Assembly (NCBI RefSeq): GCF_000830985.1
Contig: NZ_CP007151.1
Location: 868,001-932,000, forward strand
Direction of reading: 5' to 3'
DNA length: 64,000 bases
From: Marinobacter similis
Lineage (GTDB): Bacteria > Pseudomonadota > Gammaproteobacteria > Pseudomonadales > Oleiphilaceae
In this document: piece after piece, positions 35,679 to 45,917 of the stretch
How positions within the stretch are numbered: the stretch's first letter is position 1
How the letters are laid out: every line of letters begins with the position of its first letter
Position numbers and translations under genes: made by a program
The notes under the pieces: generated by a model
Seen by the model: the letters and a program-made list of their open reading frames with translations, nothing else
Told to the model about the DNA's origin: nothing
Database searches by the model: none

Positions 35679-36541
35679 ATGAGCAATTCTCCGTACGTTT
35701 TTGAAGCTACGATGGAAAACTTCCAGCAGCAGGTGATGGAGGCTTCGGCCAACACGCCCATTCTGGTGGATGTCTGGGCCGACTGGTGCGCGCCCTGCAA
35801 GCAACTGACGCCGGTGCTGGAAAAGCTCGCTGACGATTACGAAGGTGGCTTTCTGCTGGCCAAGGTCAATGCGATGAGCAGCAGGAGCTGACGTCGAGTC
35901 TGGGCGTGCGCAGCCTGCCCACGATCATTCTGGTCAAGAACGGTCAGGCTGTTGATGGCTTTAACGGTGCGTTGCCCGAGGGCGAGATCCGCAAGGTGCT
36001 CGACAAACACGTTGAGGCTCCGGAAGAGGATCCCTATGACAAAGCCCATCGCCTGTGGGAAGCCGGCGATGTGGACGGCGCCACGGCCATCCTTGCTGAG
36101 ATGAACCAGAAGGACCCGGACAACCTCAAGGTGCTGATTGATCTGGCGCAGCTGAAGGCGGAAGCGGGTGATCTGGAAACCGCCGAGCAGGTGCTGGAAA
36201 GCCTGCCACCGGAAGAAAAAATGCAGCATCAGGCCAAGCAGTTGGCCGCCCGGGTGAAATTCCTGAAGCAGTCGGCCGAGCTGCCGCCGATCAAGGATCT
36301 GGAGATGGCGCTGGAGCAGGATCCGAAAGACCCGAACGCGCTGCACCAGCTAGCGCTGCACCACGTGCTGCTGGAGAATAATGCCGAGGCCATGGATTTG
36401 CTGATCCGCCTGATGCAGGTCGATAGCAAGTACAAAGACGAGGCTGCCAAGACCACTCTGATCGAACTCTTCGACAAACTGGGTAACAACAACCCGGATG
36501 TGCGTACCTACCGGCGTAAGCTCTACACCCTGATGCACTGA
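35679..36541 (+). CDS. Thioredoxin-TPR protein, CnoX/YbbN-like (one frame break)
   Basis: The N-terminal thioredoxin fold has the redox motif WCAPC (in VDVWADWCAPCKQLTPVLEK), followed by a cis-Pro loop VRSLPTIILVKNG. The C-terminal half is TPR-like helical repeats (GDVDGATAILAEMNQKDPDNLKVLIDLAQLKAEAGD). The layout and 287-residue length match CnoX/YbbN, a chaperone-linked holdase. E. coli CnoX lacks the second catalytic Cys, whereas both are present here, so oxidoreductase activity is plausible. One G is missing at 35873 (GCGGAT read as GCGAT). The start at 35679 has GCAGGTG upstream. It diverges from lon. Confidence 0.9.
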
Positions 36542-36713
36542 CCGCTGAGTGCGGAGCCTCAGTGCTCCGCACTCCCGCTCCTGTTTGGCAAACGAAGTTG
36601 TCGGAAAGGGACGATATGAGTCGTCCTTAGAGACATACCACGTGCTTTTCCTATAAATTGATTCGGGTCGCCGGCGCCGATGGTGTCAGGAAGAGTTGCA
36701 ACAGGAATGCGAA

Positions 36714-37865
36714 ATGTCCGGTCTGGAATCACCAAAAGCGTCACCTCTCACGTCCGATAGCTCGTTTCTCGCCAACGAAGCCGAACTTATCCAGAGCCTT
36801 TATCAGGCGCTGGATAATGACACCGGGTTCCACGATTACCTGTCACTTCTGATGAAGTCGGTCAATGGTTGTGCCGCCCAGTTGGTGTTTGTCCGCAAAT
36901 CGCCATTGCGCATTGAGCACATCTGGTATGCAGGCCTGTCTGACGAATTCATTGGCTGGTATCTCGACAACAACATGATTGCCAGCGATGCGGTGACCAA
37001 TCATGCGATTGGCCAGCCGCCCGGAACCTTTCAGTCTGCCTTGCCACTCATAGAAGACGGCCCGCCCGGTGACGATTACGACCGCTGGGAGTCGGATCAG
37101 AGCATGCTGGATTCTGCGTGGCTGGTGGTTGAAGCCTCCGATACTCATATCACCCTTCAAACCGTACAGCGCACCGTCGCTCAGGGGCCATACCTTCCCG
37201 AGGAGCTGGCAGCCATGAATCGGCTGGTGCCGTTTATCCGTCAGGCAGTGAGTCTGGCCAAAAATCTGCATCAACCGCCAAGCTCGGTTCAGGCGCTGTC
37301 GGCGGTGATTGATCTGGTACCTGATGCCGGGTTCGTGCTCGATAACCCCGGCGCGGTGATGGTATCGAACGAGCGTGGGCGACAGTTGCTGAAGCAGGAG
37401 CAGGTTATATCGTTGCGTCAGCGCCGCTTTGAGTTCGATGACAAGAAGATCCAGAGTGCGTTTTTCCGGATCAGTTCCCGGGTTGTGCAGGCGGACGTCC
37501 AGGGCCGCGATTACACGCCGGAAACATTGATTGTGTCTCGGCCAGGCGCGTCCTCATTATTGATGACTCTGCAGCCGCTGAAGCGCAATGAACTGGTCAC
37601 CGGTGCGGTGCTGGTGACAGTAACAGACTCCGCCTGGCGAGTTTTTCCCGATGCTGTGATGATTCAGGACTACTTTTCCTTGAGCCGGTCGGAGGCTCAG
37701 CTATGTGAGGATCTAGTGAAGGGAATGAGCCTGAAAGACATTGCCGCACGCCGGCATAAGAGTGAGGCTACTCTCCGGAGTTATCTCAAGCAGGTGTTCC
37801 TGAAAACCGGACAGAGTAGGCAGGGGCAGTTGATCAGCACCATTCTCTCAGCGTTGATGCGGTAG
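36714..37865 (+). CDS. LuxR-type helix-turn-helix regulator
   Basis: The C-terminal 65 residues (YFSLSRSEAQLCEDLVKGMSLKDIAARRHKSEATLRSYLKQVFLKTGQSRQGQLIS) form a LuxR/GerE helix-turn-helix. The N-terminal region of about 300 residues has a GAF- or PAS-like sensor part (VLDNPGAVMVSNERGRQLL) but no receiver domain, so it is a one-component regulator with unknown signal. The ATG at 36714 with AGGAA seven bases upstream is preferred over the TTG at 36696. It stands alone, 172 bases after the thioredoxin gene and converging on the large lipoprotein gene. Confidence 0.88.
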   Translation: MSGLESPKASPLTSDSSFLANEAELIQSLYQALDNDTGFHDYLSLLMKSVNGCAAQLVFVRKSPLRIEHIWYAGLSDEFIGWYLDNNMIASDAVTNHAIGQPPGTFQSALPLIEDGPPGDDYDRWESDQSMLDSAWLVVEASDTHITLQTVQRTVAQGPYLPEELAAMNRLVPFIRQAVSLAKNLHQPPSSVQALSAVIDLVPDAGFVLDNPGAVMVSNERGRQLLKQEQVISLRQRRFEFDDKKIQSAFFRISSRVVQADVQGRDYTPETLIVSRPGASSLLMTLQPLKRNELVTGAVLVTVTDSAWRVFPDAVMIQDYFSLSRSEAQLCEDLVKGMSLKDIAARRHKSEATLRSYLKQVFLKTGQSRQGQLISTILSALMR

Positions 37866-37902
37866 GCCGTCGGCGCGAGGCTCTCCCCGCGCCTGTCGGC
37901 GG

Positions 37903-39897
37903 TTATCCCTCAGTTTTCACCAGAACCACCAAGCCGAGCTCGTTTGGCTCACTGGGCCCGGCGGCCTGCCAACGCAGGTTAAATACCCCCAGACTAGCGC
38001 TCTCGTTGAAGAATCCTTGCAGAGTGGCTGTGCCTTCCTCGTCGCTGATTGTCATCGTTGTCGGTTCAGGCCCGCCCAGATTAACGTCGACCTGGGTCTC
38101 GCTCACGTCCTCGGTACTCACCGTAATGTCACCACCAAGTCCGGATTTTCTGACCTCAAAGAAAGTGCCGTCAATGGTGCCGGCCGTTTCCGATGTCATG
38201 GTCAGATAGGTGTTGAATTGACTTGAATTCATGGTCAGTTCTTCACCGTCACCGAGCGTCAGAGAGTTGAGCAGTAGGCGATAGGTTTTGCCCGTGAACG
38301 TTGGCGTTTCGGTCGGCAATTTCACCATCAACGTTTTATTTACGTCGGCAGACTGCTGGTCTGTTCCTCCAGATTCAGCGAAGGCCAAGACGTTGAAATC
38401 GTCATTGATAAATCCATCTGCCGCTTGGCCGCCGACTGTAGAGATGTCACCGTCAGCGCTTATGTCGATAGTGATATCGTTTGTGGCGTTCTCTGAGGTT
38501 TGGCTATAGATGGGAGAGGGGGATGCCGATTCCAGGCCAATTCGATGGCCAGCAACTGCGCCGTAGTCAAAGGTGCCATTGCCGTGGAAGGTCAGAGTGT
38601 TGATCTCGGTTTCCACCTCAAGTACATCGCTTTGAATCCAGGTTCCGATGTACACACGGCCGAACGTTCCTGTCAGGTCTGAATTGGTGAAATCTGAGGG
38701 CGATCGGCTGAAAACCTCCAGGGAACGAAAGACCTCATCGCCTTGCTTGGCCTGAGGGTCAACCGCATCCTTCGTACCGTCGTCATTAGTATCTACCGTG
38801 CCGTAACGTACGGCCGCTTCATTGGTGATCAGGAAGAACAAGCCCGTATCGGGGACCTGTTGCAGATTGTAGGTGTGGGCGGGGTAGCGCCAGCCGTAAT
38901 CGCCATCGATGTCTTCTTCGAATTCGCCAAAAATCGACAGGATGCCGTTGGCGGTGTAGGTGGCCTGGAAGCTTTCGGCGAAGTTATCCACGCCTGTTTC
39001 ATAATATACGCCGCTCTGGTTCAGGGCGGGGCCTGAAAGGCTGCCATACGCATATTCTTCGGAGGTGTGGGTGACTGTCACGGCTCCGTTACCGCCGTCG
39101 ACAAAAGAGAACTCGCCGGCCCAGAGATCGGTGGCGTAGGTGCCGACAGTGTCCTGGTCGCTATCGTGGAGCCCGAAACCGAATGCCGCACTGCGGTAGT
39201 TGCCAGCTATGCCCGAGCTGTCGCCTTCGCCGGCAGCCACTACGGCAACCTGATTCTCGACAAAATCACCGACCTGCTGATCAAGGGCGGCAAAGGCCTG
39301 CTCCAGATTATTGGAATCAGACAGGGTGATGTCGAACGCCTCGACCCGGCCCTCTAGTTTGACCACGTCGTTTACCACCAGTTGGTCCAGCTTTGCTCCC
39401 TGGGTAATGAATTTACGTAGGACAAATTCGGACACGGGTGAGATGTCCACATCTTGCTCAACTACCTGAGCGCGCAGCGAGATGCTGTTCTGGCCGGTAA
39501 TTCTGACCACAAGGTTGCCGGCAAGATTCACCCCCTCGGGCAGGGTGAGTGTGTAGTCACCGGTGATCGAAGTGCTGGTGGTTGCCAGCACTTCGCCAAC
39601 CTGGTCGCCGTTGTCGTCCACCCGAATTAATTCCACGGTGGCGCCGCCGATGGGGTCAAGGCCGGTGATTGCGGCTGCGACTGGCGGGATCATAAAATTC
39701 AGGGCGATTTCGATGGCGCTACGAGGTTCGTAATAAGCAACAGCGCCAGCCGGGGCGGTTGCTGTGCCTGAAATTTCGCTGTTTTGGCTTGAGCCTGAGC
39801 CGCTATCTGAGCCACTGCTGCTTGAAGAGCCGCAGCCTGCCAGAAGAAGGGATGATGACAAAGCGCCGGCCAGGACCAGGTATTGGTTCCTTTTCAC
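37903..39897 (-). CDS. Large surface-type lipoprotein of unknown function
   Basis: The start is the GTG at 39897, fixed by AAGGAG seven bases upstream. The protein then begins MKRNQYLVLAGALSSSLLLAGCGS, a textbook lipoprotein signal with lipobox LLAGC; longer upstream frames lack a ribosome site. After the Cys comes a Ser/Gly-rich linker, then an Ig-like or carboxypeptidase-regulatory-like region (GGATVELIRVDDNGDQVGEVLATTSTSITGDYTLTLPEG). Beta-rich repeats with lipocalin-like GTFDYGAV and GNYRSAAFGFG segments follow. At 664 residues, acidic and secreted, it fits no family that I recognise. It is monocistronic. Confidence 0.8.
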   Translation of the reverse strand: MKRNQYLVLAGALSSSLLLAGCGSSSSSGSDSGSGSSQNSEISGTATAPAGAVAYYEPRSAIEIALNFMIPPVAAAITGLDPIGGATVELIRVDDNGDQVGEVLATTSTSITGDYTLTLPEGVNLAGNLVVRITGQNSISLRAQVVEQDVDISPVSEFVLRKFITQGAKLDQLVVNDVVKLEGRVEAFDITLSDSNNLEQAFAALDQQVGDFVENQVAVVAAGEGDSSGIAGNYRSAAFGFGLHDSDQDTVGTYATDLWAGEFSFVDGGNGAVTVTHTSEEYAYGSLSGPALNQSGVYYETGVDNFAESFQATYTANGILSIFGEFEEDIDGDYGWRYPAHTYNLQQVPDTGLFFLITNEAAVRYGTVDTNDDGTKDAVDPQAKQGDEVFRSLEVFSRSPSDFTNSDLTGTFGRVYIGTWIQSDVLEVETEINTLTFHGNGTFDYGAVAGHRIGLESASPSPIYSQTSENATNDITIDISADGDISTVGGQAADGFINDDFNVLAFAESGGTDQQSADVNKTLMVKLPTETPTFTGKTYRLLLNSLTLGDGEELTMNSSQFNTYLTMTSETAGTIDGTFFEVRKSGLGGDITVSTEDVSETQVDVNLGGPEPTTMTISDEEGTATLQGFFNESASLGVFNLRWQAAGPSEPNELGLVVLVKTEG

Positions 39898-40079
39898 ATC
39901 AATACTCCTTATCGAAAAGAACGGTGTCGTGCAGGCTGAACCTACCATGTACTTTTTGTGATCAATTACCCCCATATAGGGGTAATTGGGTTGGTGCACG
40001 GCGAGGCTTGGTCCGGTAGGGAACCTATTCGCTCGTTCCGCCTCCCACTGTGAAGACAAGCTGACAGTGGGGTGGATGC

Positions 40080-41515
40080 GTGGTACGGCTGAATGGGCTC
40101 TCGCCTCTTGTCCTGCTGTTGCTGGCAACTCTGGCCGGGTGTGCTGCCCGCCCAGCCTTTCACACGCCAGTAATGGCGCTGCCGACATCTTGCGAACAGC
40201 AATTTGAACGCTGGCACTCCCAAGTCGCCACCGATGGGCGTTTTGATGCCCAGGACTGGTCGCCGCCGGTTTTCCCTATCTGCGCATTGATCGCTTGCTG
40301 GCGAGTTTCGAGCTGTCTGAGTTGTCGCTGGACCAGCGCCGGGACTGGTTGGCGCGCGCCCATGTTAAAGCACTGCAGGCCTGGCGATACGAGCTGCAGG
40401 GTGGACCGTCCCAGGCGCCTCAATGGCTGGTCGGGCTCAAGAAATGCGCAGGTCTCGCCATCGCGGCTTTAGCTGAGAATGATGCTCGGTGGGGCCAACT
40501 TGCTCGTGTTTCGCAGGTGCCGGATAGCTACAGCACCGGTGCTCAAATCGCCGGGCTCTACCCGTTGGTGGCGCCGATTGTGGATTGGCGAGCGCGCGTG
40601 ACCATGGGAGCCCTGGCGGAGCGGTTTGACCACTACAGCCCCCGGGGCAAGTGGCAGAGTTACCGCCTGCAGTTGCCGGAGCTGGAACTTCCCGACACTG
40701 CTGGCGGCTGGACTCGGGACAGTCTCGGTATTCCGGTGTTCGAAGCTCAGGTGTTTGATGATTTGTTCCGTCACCACGCGCCAGCCTGGCGTATCGACAC
40801 CCTCGACCGTAATGACCAGCCTGGCCGGCCCGGTCGTGGCACCGACGGTGAACTGCGGTTTCATCTAGAACCCGTGGTGTTTACCCAGCTGGCATTCAGC
40901 TACGTCCACGGCATTATTCAGCCCCAGCTGGTGTATCTGATCTGGTTTGCTGCCCGGTCTGCGGAATCCTGGCCTGATATATACGCGGGGGCGCTGGACG
41001 GCCTGGTATGGCGGGTCACGCTCGACGATCAGGGTCGAGCGTTGGTGTACGACAGCATCCATCCCTGTGGTTGTTATCACCAATGGCTGCTGGTGAAGGA
41101 TGGTTTGCGCCCGAGGCCCTCCGTGAATCTCAGTAATGAACATCTGTGGGTGCTCGGTGAGCTGCCGGAAAACTCGGGGGCGCCGGTGTTGTCGCTCTCA
41201 GCGGGCGATCACCAGCTGGTCGGGATTCAATTTGCTGAAGACGTTGAGGAACCGCTTGCCCGGGAAGTCGGTCTTGCCTATCGCATGGAGCCCCTTGACA
41301 GTCTGCGGGGACGATCCTGGGCTGGTGGGCGCCTCTATGGGCTCGATGGTCTGATTGCCGGTACGGAGCGGCTGGAGCGCTTCCTGCTCTGGCCCACGGG
41401 TGTCGTCTCGGCTGGGGCGATGCGCCAGTGGGGCCATCACGCCGTATCTTTTGTCGGGCGCCGGCATTTTAATGATCCCGATCTGCTGGATCAGTATTTC
41501 CGGTTGCTCCGATAA
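40080..41515 (+). CDS. Conserved hypothetical lipoprotein-like protein (one frame break)
   Basis: I do not recognise the family. A GTG at 40080 starts MVRLNGLSPLVLLLLATLAGCAARPAF, a signal with lipobox LAGC, so the product is probably an envelope lipoprotein. The long body contains WLARAHVKALQAWRYELQ, QLAFSYVHGIIQPQLVYLIWFAARSA and PCGCYHQWLLVKDGLRPRPS, with many Trp and Arg residues. One C is missing at 40274-40276 (TTCCCC read as TTCCC), where the protein should read FPYLRIDRLLASFELSEL. Restored length is about 478 residues. It diverges from the large lipoprotein gene. Confidence 0.7.
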
Positions 41516-41541
41516 CGGACTCAACGGAAGGCTGATTGCAC

Positions 41542-41862
41542 ATGGTACAACTGCCGCCGCAACCAGATTGTTGCGAACTCTGTCTACGTGGCGTCGCCAA
41601 ACTCACTCGGCACCACCTTATTCCCAAGCGCCTGCATCGTAAGAAGCGGTTTCAGAAGCTGTACGAGCGGGACGACATGATCACCCGCACGCTATGGGTT
41701 TGCCGACCCTGTCACAACGCCATCCACAAGGCCTGCTCCGAGTTCGAGTTGGGTCTGAACTTCAATACCCGGGACAAACTGGTGGAGCTGGAGGAGCTGA
41801 GAACCTTTGTGGAATGGCTCAAGGATAAGTCGGACGGTTTTGTGCCCAAGTCGAGCCGTTAG
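41542..41862 (+). CDS. HNH-type nuclease-like protein
   Basis: A small protein of about 106 residues with an HNH/zinc pattern: CCELCLRGVAKLTRHHLIPKRLH, then TLWVCRPCHNAIHKACSEFELG. The CxxC pairs and the His residues are those of an HNH nuclease fold with a structural zinc. Members of this group are common but uncharacterised, so nuclease activity is inferred only. The ATG at 41542 begins MVQLPPQPDCC; an ATG at 41536 is in the same frame. Confidence 0.8.
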   Translation: MVQLPPQPDCCELCLRGVAKLTRHHLIPKRLHRKKRFQKLYERDDMITRTLWVCRPCHNAIHKACSEFELGLNFNTRDKLVELEELRTFVEWLKDKSDGFVPKSSR

Positions 41863-41930
41863 TGCGCATTGGCCTGATCCAAACGGCGGCGGTTGCAGTA
41901 TCTCTGCAGGAATTCTTTGCGGAGGTTTTT

Positions 41931-42170
41931 ATGGCCAATGTGAACGAAGACCGTCGGAGGATCCAGCGTTTCATGGGCTGGAGCGCCCTCGTTCTGTTTA
42001 CGCCCTGGCTGCTGATCGCAGGTCTCAAGGCGGTGCAGACGTACCAGGCCGGTCTGCTAGACAGCGCCGATCTGCGGGTAGTCCTGATTGGTGTCCTTGG
42101 GGTCGCGTTTGGCGCGTTGATGGTCTGGGTGATTCCGTCCTGGAAAGCTCGCCGTTCAAGTCGTCAGTGA
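41931..42170 (+). CDS. Small two-helix membrane protein
   Basis: From the ATG at 41931 (GGAGG five bases upstream) the protein has 79 residues, MANVNEDRRRIQRFMGWSAL..., with two membrane segments (WSALVLFTPWLLIAGLKAV and VVLIGVLGVAFGALMVWVIP) and a basic tail. A GTG at 41862 is in frame and would add 23 residues, but it overlaps the HNH stop and has no better ribosome site. The function is unknown. It follows the HNH gene in the same direction. Confidence 0.7.
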   Translation: MANVNEDRRRIQRFMGWSALVLFTPWLLIAGLKAVQTYQAGLLDSADLRVVLIGVLGVAFGALMVWVIPSWKARRSSRQ

Positions 42171-42265
42171 TGAAACGCGCAAGCGGGGCCGCTTCGACGG
42201 CCCCCGAATTCATCGGTTACTCTCGCACCGTGCCTTGATGCACTCGCGCACCCTGAGGTCGAACC

Positions 42266-43368
42266 TTAAGGTATCAAAACGGCTTGATGACGTTCCGCAG
42301 GCGTGTTCCGATGAAACCTGTTTCCCCGCAGAAACGATCCGTAATCGTTGAACCGGACTCCCATCTCTTTCATCACTCTGTGGGCCTTCGGCGCTGTCCA
42401 CTGCCGGATATAAAAGGGTTCCCGAACAGCGAAGTGATGGATGGCGTGAGTGCTGCCAAAGTTGAAGCAAAACAGCTGCATGGGCGTTAACCACCAGGGG
42501 TTGAGAACCTGGCACTGCTGCATCACGTTTCTGGCTCGACATCGCCATAGTAGTGCATATTGGAGCTGATGAAGTGCAGGCAGAAAGTGCGCAGGAAAGA
42601 CGGCAGCATGTACACCACTGCAAACGTATTTAGCGCCGCCAACGCGGTTGCCAGTCCATCCGGCGGGTTGATCGGGGCGCCGGCAAGCCGCGCCGTAAAC
42701 AGTACCACCTGGGTAAGTATCCAGCCGTGGAACAGCAGGTAGTAGAGGTTGCCAAGCGGCGCATAGGCGAGCAGCTGTTGCAGTCTCATCTTTCTGGCGT
42801 CGCCCGGTGACGCAGGCTTCTGGCTGCGGATGTACTCACGTACCGCGCTATGCATGGTAAAGGGCCGCAGCAGCACGGCCAGCATGTTGTCTCCGGTCAT
42901 CAGCAGGCGTCGCACGCCCCAGCGCTCACCGTTTGTGATGCCGCGTTCCTCCAGATCGCTCTCTGTACCGCTGAATTTGTGGTGGTGCAGGTGCAACTTG
43001 CGTCGTACGAACGGGCTGATGGTGCTGGCTCGGGCCAACCACCCCAGCGCCAGCATCAGATCGTTGGCCCAGGGCCGGTTCTTGAAGTACATCAGGTGAA
43101 TCAGATCGTGCTCAAGCTCGTGGATGAGCGACGCAAAGATGGCAGTCACCGGAACACAGACCCACCAAGGAATGAGCTCCATCACATAGAGCGAGCCGCT
43201 GGCAATCATGCCCAGCAGCGAAACGGCCATGATGGTGGCACCAATCAGGTTCTGGTGTCTTTCCAGCCACGGGTGTCGGCGGCGCAGGGCTCGCCCCTCT
43301 TCCAGGATGGTTTTGCGGATGTGTTCGGTCTTTTCCGCGTCGTTCAGGGTGTTGGGATCAACAGGCAT
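42266..43368 (-). CDS. Fatty acid desaturase-like membrane enzyme (one frame break)
   Basis: Di-iron membrane oxygenase or desaturase family; exact substrate unknown. The three His boxes are HELEHDLIH, HLHHHKFSG and, after the break, HAIHHFAVREPFY. Four or so membrane segments lie between them (LIGATIMAVSLLGMIASGSLY, WVCVPVTAIFASLIH). One base is missing at 42528-42530 (coding GAAAACG read as GAAACG). Without correction the third His box is lost; with it the protein has about 367 residues from the ATG at 43368. A TTG at 43401 is in frame. It is divergent from an AraC-type regulator across about 100 bases, which suggests direct control. Confidence 0.85.
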
Positions 43369-43471
43369 GGTTTTGACCTTTTTAACGATTGGGTACGTCA
43401 ACCGGGCACCTACACCCGGTTTTGTCAGCTGGTATTGTGGCTCTGGCCATGCCAGTGGGGGGTATGATTCG

Positions 43472-44527
43472 ATGACAAAAAACGATCATTTGGCGACAGC
43501 CGCCAGGACACCGGTTTCAATTGTGTCGAGCCAGCCGACAGTTCCGGGCACCTATGTGCTGCTGCTGATTGATGTGGTAGAGCGATGGAATGTGCCGATG
43601 GAAGACTTGCTGGGGCACGAAGGTCTGGCTATCGAAGACTTGCTGCGCAGCGGGTTCCGCCTGCCAAGGGACTGTTTCGCTCGGTTGATTAAGCAGGCCA
43701 TCTCGCTGACCGGCGAGCCGGGTATCGGTTTCCTGATGGGGCTACAGATGAAGGTGTCCTGTCACGGTGTTATCGGTCAGGCCGCGATGGTGGCAAGAAC
43801 CCTGGGCGCAGCGCTGGATATCGCCATTGCCTATTTCAAAATGCCCTCTTCGGACCTGGAGTTGCGCCTGGATCCACATGGCCAACATGTGCGTCTGGCC
43901 TTAGTCGAGCTCGACGAGCGTTACAGATTGGGGGAAGTGGGTGCCATGTTCCTGCTTACCGGCTTCGCCGCGATGGCGGAGGCGCTCACAGGCACCAGGC
44001 TCCGGGGCAAGGGCGTTGTCCGTTTTGCTAGGCCCTCGTACATGAGCCGCTTCGACCACCTGATGGTCGGCCCACTGACCTTCGAGGGCGGCTTCAACGG
44101 CTTTATCTTCGAGCGGTCGATTCTGGACCTCCCGCTGGTGATGTCTGATCCGGTGGCGGCGCGGGTCGCCCGAGAGCAATGCAAGGAGGAGTTGGGGCGT
44201 CTGGGTGGTGGGCGCACGCTGGTGCAGCAGGTGCGGGACCTGGTGTTCGACGAGGGAATGGGTTTTGCCTCAATCGAGGAGGTGGCCGCAAAGCTGAACG
44301 TTACACCCCGTACCCTGCAGCGTCGATTGCGCGCTGAAGATATGGTGTTCCGAGAACTTGTGGAATCCATGCGTCAGCAGCATGCCATGCGGCTGCTTGC
44401 GGTGGGTCAGAAAAGCATTGGTCAGGTGTCGGATCTGCTGGGGTATTCCGATGTCACCAATTTCAGTCGGGCGTTTCGCCGCTGGACCGGGCGTTCGCCG
44501 CGGGAATATGCACGGGCGCCAGGTTAG
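43472..44527 (+). CDS. AraC family transcriptional regulator
   Basis: The 351-residue protein has the C-terminal AraC/XylS double helix-turn-helix (SIEEVAAKLNVTPRTLQRRLRAEDMVFRELVE and MRLLAVGQKSIGQVSDLLGYSDVTNFSRAFRRWTGRSPREYARA). The N-terminal domain (SGFRLPRDCFARLIKQAISLTGEPGIGFLMGLQMKVSCHGVIG) is the arabinose-binding-like domain of the OruR/ArgR-type subfamily. The ATG at 43472 has GGGGGGT upstream; an ATG at 43464 runs into a stop after three codons. It is divergent from the desaturase gene, its likely target (inference). Confidence 0.92.
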   Translation: MTKNDHLATAARTPVSIVSSQPTVPGTYVLLLIDVVERWNVPMEDLLGHEGLAIEDLLRSGFRLPRDCFARLIKQAISLTGEPGIGFLMGLQMKVSCHGVIGQAAMVARTLGAALDIAIAYFKMPSSDLELRLDPHGQHVRLALVELDERYRLGEVGAMFLLTGFAAMAEALTGTRLRGKGVVRFARPSYMSRFDHLMVGPLTFEGGFNGFIFERSILDLPLVMSDPVAARVAREQCKEELGRLGGGRTLVQQVRDLVFDEGMGFASIEEVAAKLNVTPRTLQRRLRAEDMVFRELVESMRQQHAMRLLAVGQKSIGQVSDLLGYSDVTNFSRAFRRWTGRSPREYARAPG

Positions 44528-44550
44528 CGGCGCCCGGAACAGGAGCAGGT

Positions 44551-45917
44551 TCAGCTTTTCCCCTTCTTCATCTGCTCGAACTCGTCCTCAAAGAAGAACT
44601 TTTCTTCTCCGAATGCCGGCTCCAGCTCATGCAACCAGGTTGCCGTCTCGCTGTACTTGGCAAAGAACGGGCGCTGAACCCAGTCCGGGTTGCGGCCCTG
44701 CAGGAAGCGCAGAACAAACACCTTCTCGCCTTTGATCTCGGCGATGCCCTGAATTTCCACCTTGCCGGGGCCGGCACTCATTGACGGGCCACGGGCAGTG
44801 CGGGCCAAGCCGCTGACCTTCTTCATGGCTTCGCGGTAGATATGGAAGGCCTCGACCAGCGGCACCTCAAAGTAGTTCTTGGCGCCGGTGTCCCGCTCTA
44901 CGAACATGTAGTAGGGGATGATGCCGAGCTGCACTTCCTTCTTCCAGAGCTTGGCCCAGGCGTCGGCGTCGTCGTTCACGTGCTTGATCAGCGGGCCCTG
45001 GGCACGAATCTCGGCACCGGTGGCACGAATGCGGCGGATAGCCTCTTCAGCGATATCGGTGGTGATTTCCTGCCAGTGGTTGTAGTGGGCCATAATCGCC
45101 ACGTGCTTGCCTCCGTCCACCAGCTTGGCGAACAGATCGATTAGCTCTTCGGCGTCTTTATCGGTAACGAAACGATACGGCCAGAAGGTCAGCGCCTTGG
45201 TGCCAATCCGAATGGTCTGGATGTGGTCGAACTCCGGTTCCAGGAGCGGCTCCAGGTACTGCACCAGGTGCTTGGTCTTCATCACCATCGGGTCGCCGCC
45301 GGTCACAAGCAGGTCGGTCACCTCGGTGTGTTCCTGCAGGTAGCCGTGCAGCTTTTCGGCTTCGGTACTGGCCATCTTCAGGTCTTTATCGCCGACAAAC
45401 TGAGCCCAGCGGAAACAGAAGGTGCAGTAGGAGTGGCAAGTTTGTCCCTGGGCCGGGAAGAACAGCACGGTTTCCCGGTACTTGTGCTGAACGCCGTCCA
45501 GCACTTCGCCATCCAGTTCCGGCATGTTCATTTCCATCTGCCGGCCGGGTGCGGGTTCAGGTCGTCGCGGATTTCCTTGGCGACCGCCTGGATCTCCTTC
45601 TTGTCGGCTCCGTCCCGATGCAATTGCGCCATGCGCTCGTAATGCTCGTCCTTCAGCATGGCTTTTTGCGGGAAGACCAGCTGGTAAATCGGGTCGTTGG
45701 GCACCTTGTCCCAGTTGATCAGCTCGTTGATCACGTATTCGTTTACCCGGAACGGCAGCACGCTGGCGACCACCTTCATTTCGAACAGGGTGGCCTCGGG
45801 CAGGGTGTCTTGAATGATGTCGATCTTGTCGAGCTGCTTGTCGGTGTAGACCTTGAAGCGCCGCTCCTCGAATTCGGTAGTCGGAATCCGGTTGGGAAAG
45901 CTGACGATGGAGTTCAT
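44551..45917 (-). CDS. KamA-family radical SAM protein, lysine 2,3-aminomutase-like (one frame break)
   Basis: Radical SAM enzyme with a CxxxCxxC cluster motif in CHSYCTFCFRWAQF and a glycine-rich SAM segment LLVTGGDPMVM. The N-terminal region (VSFPNRIPTTEFEERRFKVYT) and C-terminal region (GKVEIQGIAEIKGEKVFVLRFL) differ from E. coli EpmB, and the restored length of about 455 residues is longer than EpmB. The reaction is probably lysine or similar aminomutation with PLP and S-adenosylmethionine, but the substrate is unproven. One base is missing at 45540 (coding GGCCAG read as GGCAG). GAGGG lies six bases before the ATG. No clear operon partner is seen. Confidence 0.87.
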
